Shown here: positions 61,495-64,000 of the stretch, one piece after another
Position numbering within the stretch: the stretch's first letter is position 1
Layout of the letters: the number at the start of each line of letters is the position of its first letter
NCBI RefSeq assembly: GCF_041435355.1
Contig: NZ_CP108443.1
Location: 124,001 to 188,000 of the forward strand
Direction: 5' to 3'
DNA length: 64,000 nt
Source of the DNA: Streptomyces sp. NBC_01276
Lineage (GTDB): Bacteria; Actinomycetota; Actinomycetes; Streptomycetales; Streptomycetaceae
The notes under the pieces: model-generated
The model's database searches: none
What the model was told of the DNA's origin: nothing
What the model saw: only the letters and a program-made list of their open reading frames with translations
Program-made: the position numbers and the translations under genes

Positions 61495-62271
61495 GTGACA
61501 GAAGCCTTCTCCGTACCGCCCGTGGCCGCCCCGCAGTTGGCCACCGTCGTGGACCGGGTCGTCGACCTGGGGGCCAAGCTGGGCCGCGGCCGGGACGAGG
61601 TCCTGGATCCCGAGGAACTGCACCGCGCCTCCGGGGTCCCGCTCCACGTCGTACGAGCGCTGCTCCAGGGGCGGCCGGCGGGCGAGCCGGACATCCACGA
61701 GCGGTTCCGGCAGCGGCTCGACCTGCTCCACGAAACGTACCGCAAGGAGAACGGCCGCAAGTTCTCGCACGGGGAGATCGCCCGGCAGAGCGGCATCTCC
61801 CGGCAACAGGTACAGGCGCTGCTCGGCGGGGACCGCCGCCCGACGATGGACCACTGCTCCCGGCTGGAACGGTTCTTCGAACGGCCCGCCGGTTTCCTCC
61901 AGTCGGACGACGCCGAGGCGCTGAGCTGCGTCCTGGCCGTCATCGAGAAGGGGCTGCTCCTGGAGTACCGGGAGCACAGCGAACGCGGCGTCCTGGCGGC
62001 GGCCCCGGCCGGCCCCCGGCGGCCGAGTCTCTACGAGCGGCACGGCGTCGACGGCATCGCGCTGCGCGCGGCCCTGCTGACCGACCAGGGGCGCACCAGG
62101 CTGCTGGAATGGCTCGACGAGTACATGGACGAGCGTGCGGCCGAGGGGAACGTCGGCGGGCACGCGGACGGGCACGCCGGCGGGCAGGACGGGAACTTCG
62201 CGAAGAACTCCGCGAAGATCCCCGCGAAGAACGCCGAAGGGAACCGGCGCTCGCCCGGCGATGCGTCCTGA
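61495..62271 (+). CDS. XRE-family regulator, module 2
   Basis: A 258-residue regulator. The helix-turn-helix (FSHGEIARQSGISRQQVQAL and LGGDRRPTMDHCSRLERFF near 90-130) sits in the middle as in module 1. The N-terminus (QLATVVDRVVDLGAKLGRGR) is helical, and the last 55 residues are Gly/Asp/Asn-rich and disordered. GTG start with GGGGAGA. Two copies of CTGCCAC-palindromes upstream suggest autoregulation. Long C-terminal tail is not found in the module 1 protein. Confidence 0.75.
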   Translation: MTEAFSVPPVAAPQLATVVDRVVDLGAKLGRGRDEVLDPEELHRASGVPLHVVRALLQGRPAGEPDIHERFRQRLDLLHETYRKENGRKFSHGEIARQSGISRQQVQALLGGDRRPTMDHCSRLERFFERPAGFLQSDDAEALSCVLAVIEKGLLLEYREHSERGVLAAAPAGPRRPSLYERHGVDGIALRAALLTDQGRTRLLEWLDEYMDERAAEGNVGGHADGHAGGQDGNFAKNSAKIPAKNAEGNRRSPGDAS

Positions 62272-62493
62272 GGTGCGCCGTCCGCTTCGCGCCGGCGGGC
62301 CCGGGGGCCGTGCCCTTCCCCGGTCGTGGCACGGAGGGTTCGTGGAGCGGCCGGCCGCTGCACCGGGGCCGTGCGGGCCGGCCGCGTGGAATCCGCCAGG
62401 GCGCGAGCTCCCGCCCGTCGCGGAACAGGGTCGGGGCCCGGGCCGGAAGCAACGCCAGGAGCAGGAGCACGGGCAGGAGCAGGGGAGAGACAC

Positions 62494-63087
62494 GTGTTCA
62501 AGCAGCGGGAGATACGACGGTCCGTCGGCGCCCTCACGGACGGGATCGGACACCTGAAGTCTCCGGCTCCGGCCGAGGCGGTCTGCCGCGCGCTCTGCGA
62601 CGCCATGGGGCTGCGCCGGGGGCGCACGATCGAGTTCCGCACCACGCCCTTCCCTCCGGGTACCGCCAGCGGTCTCGCCCTGGACCTCGGGGAGCGGGAC
62701 CTCGTCGTCGTGGAACAGAAGACCGCGGCCGAACACCAGATCGTCATCACCGGGCACGAGCTGCGCCACCTGGAGCTGGGCCACTGCCACCTGCACGTGA
62801 CCGAGGGCTCCGCGGCCGCTCGCCTCCTGCGCCACGACGCCGACTTACAAGCGGTCGTCGAGTCGGCCCTGGCGGTCGCGGGACGACACAGTCCCGCCCT
62901 CCTCAAGCAGGACAGGGCCGCCGCCCGGAAGCACGCGGGGGAGGAGCAGGCCGCCGAGCGCTACGGCCTCGAACTGGCACACGCCGTACGGCACCTGCTG
63001 GCCGCGCCCGACGCACCCGTACTCGACCGCGGTACGACTTCCGGCCGCATCGCGGCCGCGCTCGGCCACCACGGCATACGGGGCTGA
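62494..63087 (+). CDS. ImmA/IrrE-like HExxH protein, module 2
   Basis: A 197-residue protein with IVITGHELRHLELGHCHLH (HELRH near 86-90) and EEQAAERYGLEL later, equivalent to HELAH and EREAETLG of module 1. GTG start with AGGGGAGAG. Codon 118 is TTA, giving bldA dependence. It stands 222 bases after the XRE gene and 3 bases before the membrane gene, so it is co-translated with the latter. Likely role as in module 1. Confidence 0.75.
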   Translation: MFKQREIRRSVGALTDGIGHLKSPAPAEAVCRALCDAMGLRRGRTIEFRTTPFPPGTASGLALDLGERDLVVVEQKTAAEHQIVITGHELRHLELGHCHLHVTEGSAAARLLRHDADLQAVVESALAVAGRHSPALLKQDRAAARKHAGEEQAAERYGLELAHAVRHLLAAPDAPVLDRGTTSGRIAAALGHHGIRG

Positions 63088-63090
63088 ACC

Positions 63091-64000
63091 ATGTCCGATC
63101 TCGCCTTCTTCATTCCGGCGGCGCTGGGGACCGTGGCCGTCCTCGTCCGGCTCCCCAGCCTGCGCAGGAACACCCGCGATCCCCTTCTCCGGGCCGTGGT
63201 GGTGTTCCTGCTGACGGCCACGGGGGTCTTCTACTTCGGGGCCACCTCGACGATCGTCAAAGTCAACGAGATCACGGGCGTGCCGAACTTCGCCGCGCCC
63301 CTCCTCTACTCGCTCCTGATGGCCTGCTGTGGATCGGGCATCATCCTGATCATCAACTGGCGAGGCGGCCCGCCCGCCTGCATCCGGCGGTCCACCCGCT
63401 GGTGCGCGGGAACCTACGCGGCCCTGGCCGTCGCGATGTACGCGCTCTTCGCCCTCGGTGAGGCCCCGGTCGAACGGCTGGAGGACCTGGACACCTACTA
63501 CGCCAACACGCCGTACATCCGCGAAATGATCGTGCTCTACCTGGTGGGCCACTCCGCCGCGGCGTTGATCATGGCGTCCCTGTGCCGGCGCTGGCTGAGC
63601 GATGTGTCCAGGGAGCTGCGGGTGGGTCTGGCCCTCTTGATCGCGGGCTACACCAGCACCCTGGGCTTCGACGTGTGCAAGTTCGCGGCCGTCGGCGCCC
63701 GATGGGCCGGAACGGACTGGGACGTCCTCAGCACCGAGGTGGCACGGCCGTTCGTCACGGTCTCCTTCTGCCTCATCCTCCTCGGTTTCGGCCTCCCCCT
63801 CGCCGTGCAGCGCTTCAAGGGACCCTGGCGGGACTGGACCCGGTACCGCCGGCTGGGCACCCTGTCACGCCTGCTGCACGGGCTGACGCCGACCACGGCG
63901 GTGGTCAGGATGCCGCTGCTCTCCACGGTGGGCGTACGCCGGCTGCACCGCGAATCGGGCATCCACGACGGACTGCTCACCCTCAACCCCTACTTCGACC
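63091..64000 (+). CDS. MAB_1171c-family membrane protein, module 2 (partial)
   Basis: The frame from ATG 63091 runs off the window, with at least 303 residues. It has membrane helices at residues 3-18, 31-47, 63-84, 102-122, 148-167, 177-199 and 220-240 (for example FFIPAALGTVAVLVRLPSL, LLRAVVVFLLTATGVFYFGA, LLYSLLMACCGSGIILIINW), then a soluble region starting PWRDWTRYRRLGTLSRLLHG, a pattern of MAB_1171c proteins (WxxLxxL near the soluble start). Same position as the membrane gene of module 1. Confidence 0.75.
   Translation, partial: MSDLAFFIPAALGTVAVLVRLPSLRRNTRDPLLRAVVVFLLTATGVFYFGATSTIVKVNEITGVPNFAAPLLYSLLMACCGSGIILIINWRGGPPACIRRSTRWCAGTYAALAVAMYALFALGEAPVERLEDLDTYYANTPYIREMIVLYLVGHSAAALIMASLCRRWLSDVSRELRVGLALLIAGYTSTLGFDVCKFAAVGARWAGTDWDVLSTEVARPFVTVSFCLILLGFGLPLAVQRFKGPWRDWTRYRRLGTLSRLLHGLTPTTAVVRMPLLSTVGVRRLHRESGIHDGLLTLNPYFD

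Overview
The base composition (very GC-rich, strong third-position G/C, rare TTA codons, GTG/TTG starts) and the gene families (BTAD regulators, MAB_1171c membrane proteins, XRE-TPR regulators, HelD, SMI1/KNR4 proteins, bifunctional primase-polymerase) point to Streptomyces or a close relative. The middle of the window (about 26.8-41.5 kb) carries a complete replication and partition core, so I read the window as part of a large Streptomyces plasmid or an integrated plasmid-derived island, not core chromosome. No rRNA, tRNA or ribosomal-protein genes were found. CDS coordinates include the stop codon.

Layout. 0.2-8.3 kb: LigT-like protein, SUKH protein, LCAT-type lipase, divergent from a 1634-residue caspase-STAND-WD40 protein. 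8.7-10.5 kb: RES-type toxin and, 0.7 kb later, an Xre/MbcA-type antitoxin. 10.7-13.3 kb: decayed genes (PatG-like subtilase, BTAD regulator). 13.4-20.4 kb: TetR/quinone oxidoreductase pair with matching operators, CAP protein, SMI1/KNR4 protein, crystallin-like protein, LysR/cupin pair, DoxX. 20.7-26.7 kb: XRE-TPR regulator, two related phosphotransferases with shared palindromes, and a HelD motor with a TTA codon at position 4.

Replicon core: primase-polymerase, SF3 helicase and a small protein on the minus strand (26.8-30.0 kb); an iteron-type origin (30.04-30.56 kb); two winged-helix replication-type proteins (33.2-34.4 kb); a Fic protein; ParA and ParB (36.8-39.2 kb); and four long perfect palindromes that are strong parS candidates, one of them inside parB. 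Two short stem-loop elements (30.65 and 33.09 kb) share 12 bases with the sequence abutting the ribosome-binding site of the putative replication initiator, in an orientation that would make their transcripts antisense to that leader. This suggests RNA-based copy control and is the most novel hypothesis here.

Right side: a 1434-residue NACHT/STAND protein (41.8-46.1 kb), an Imm49-like protein, an ECF sigma operon that starts with a 30-residue membrane peptide, frameshifted remnants, and then two divergently placed copies of the same three-gene module: XRE regulator, ImmA/IrrE-like HExxH protein and MAB_1171c membrane protein (53.8-56.7 kb on minus, 61.5-64.0 kb on plus). Between them lie MarR, Nudix, HAD, and an ArsR/MFS efflux pair with a perfect operator palindrome. 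At least five long accessory genes carry TTA (bldA-dependent) codons, which would tie the defence/toxin content to development.
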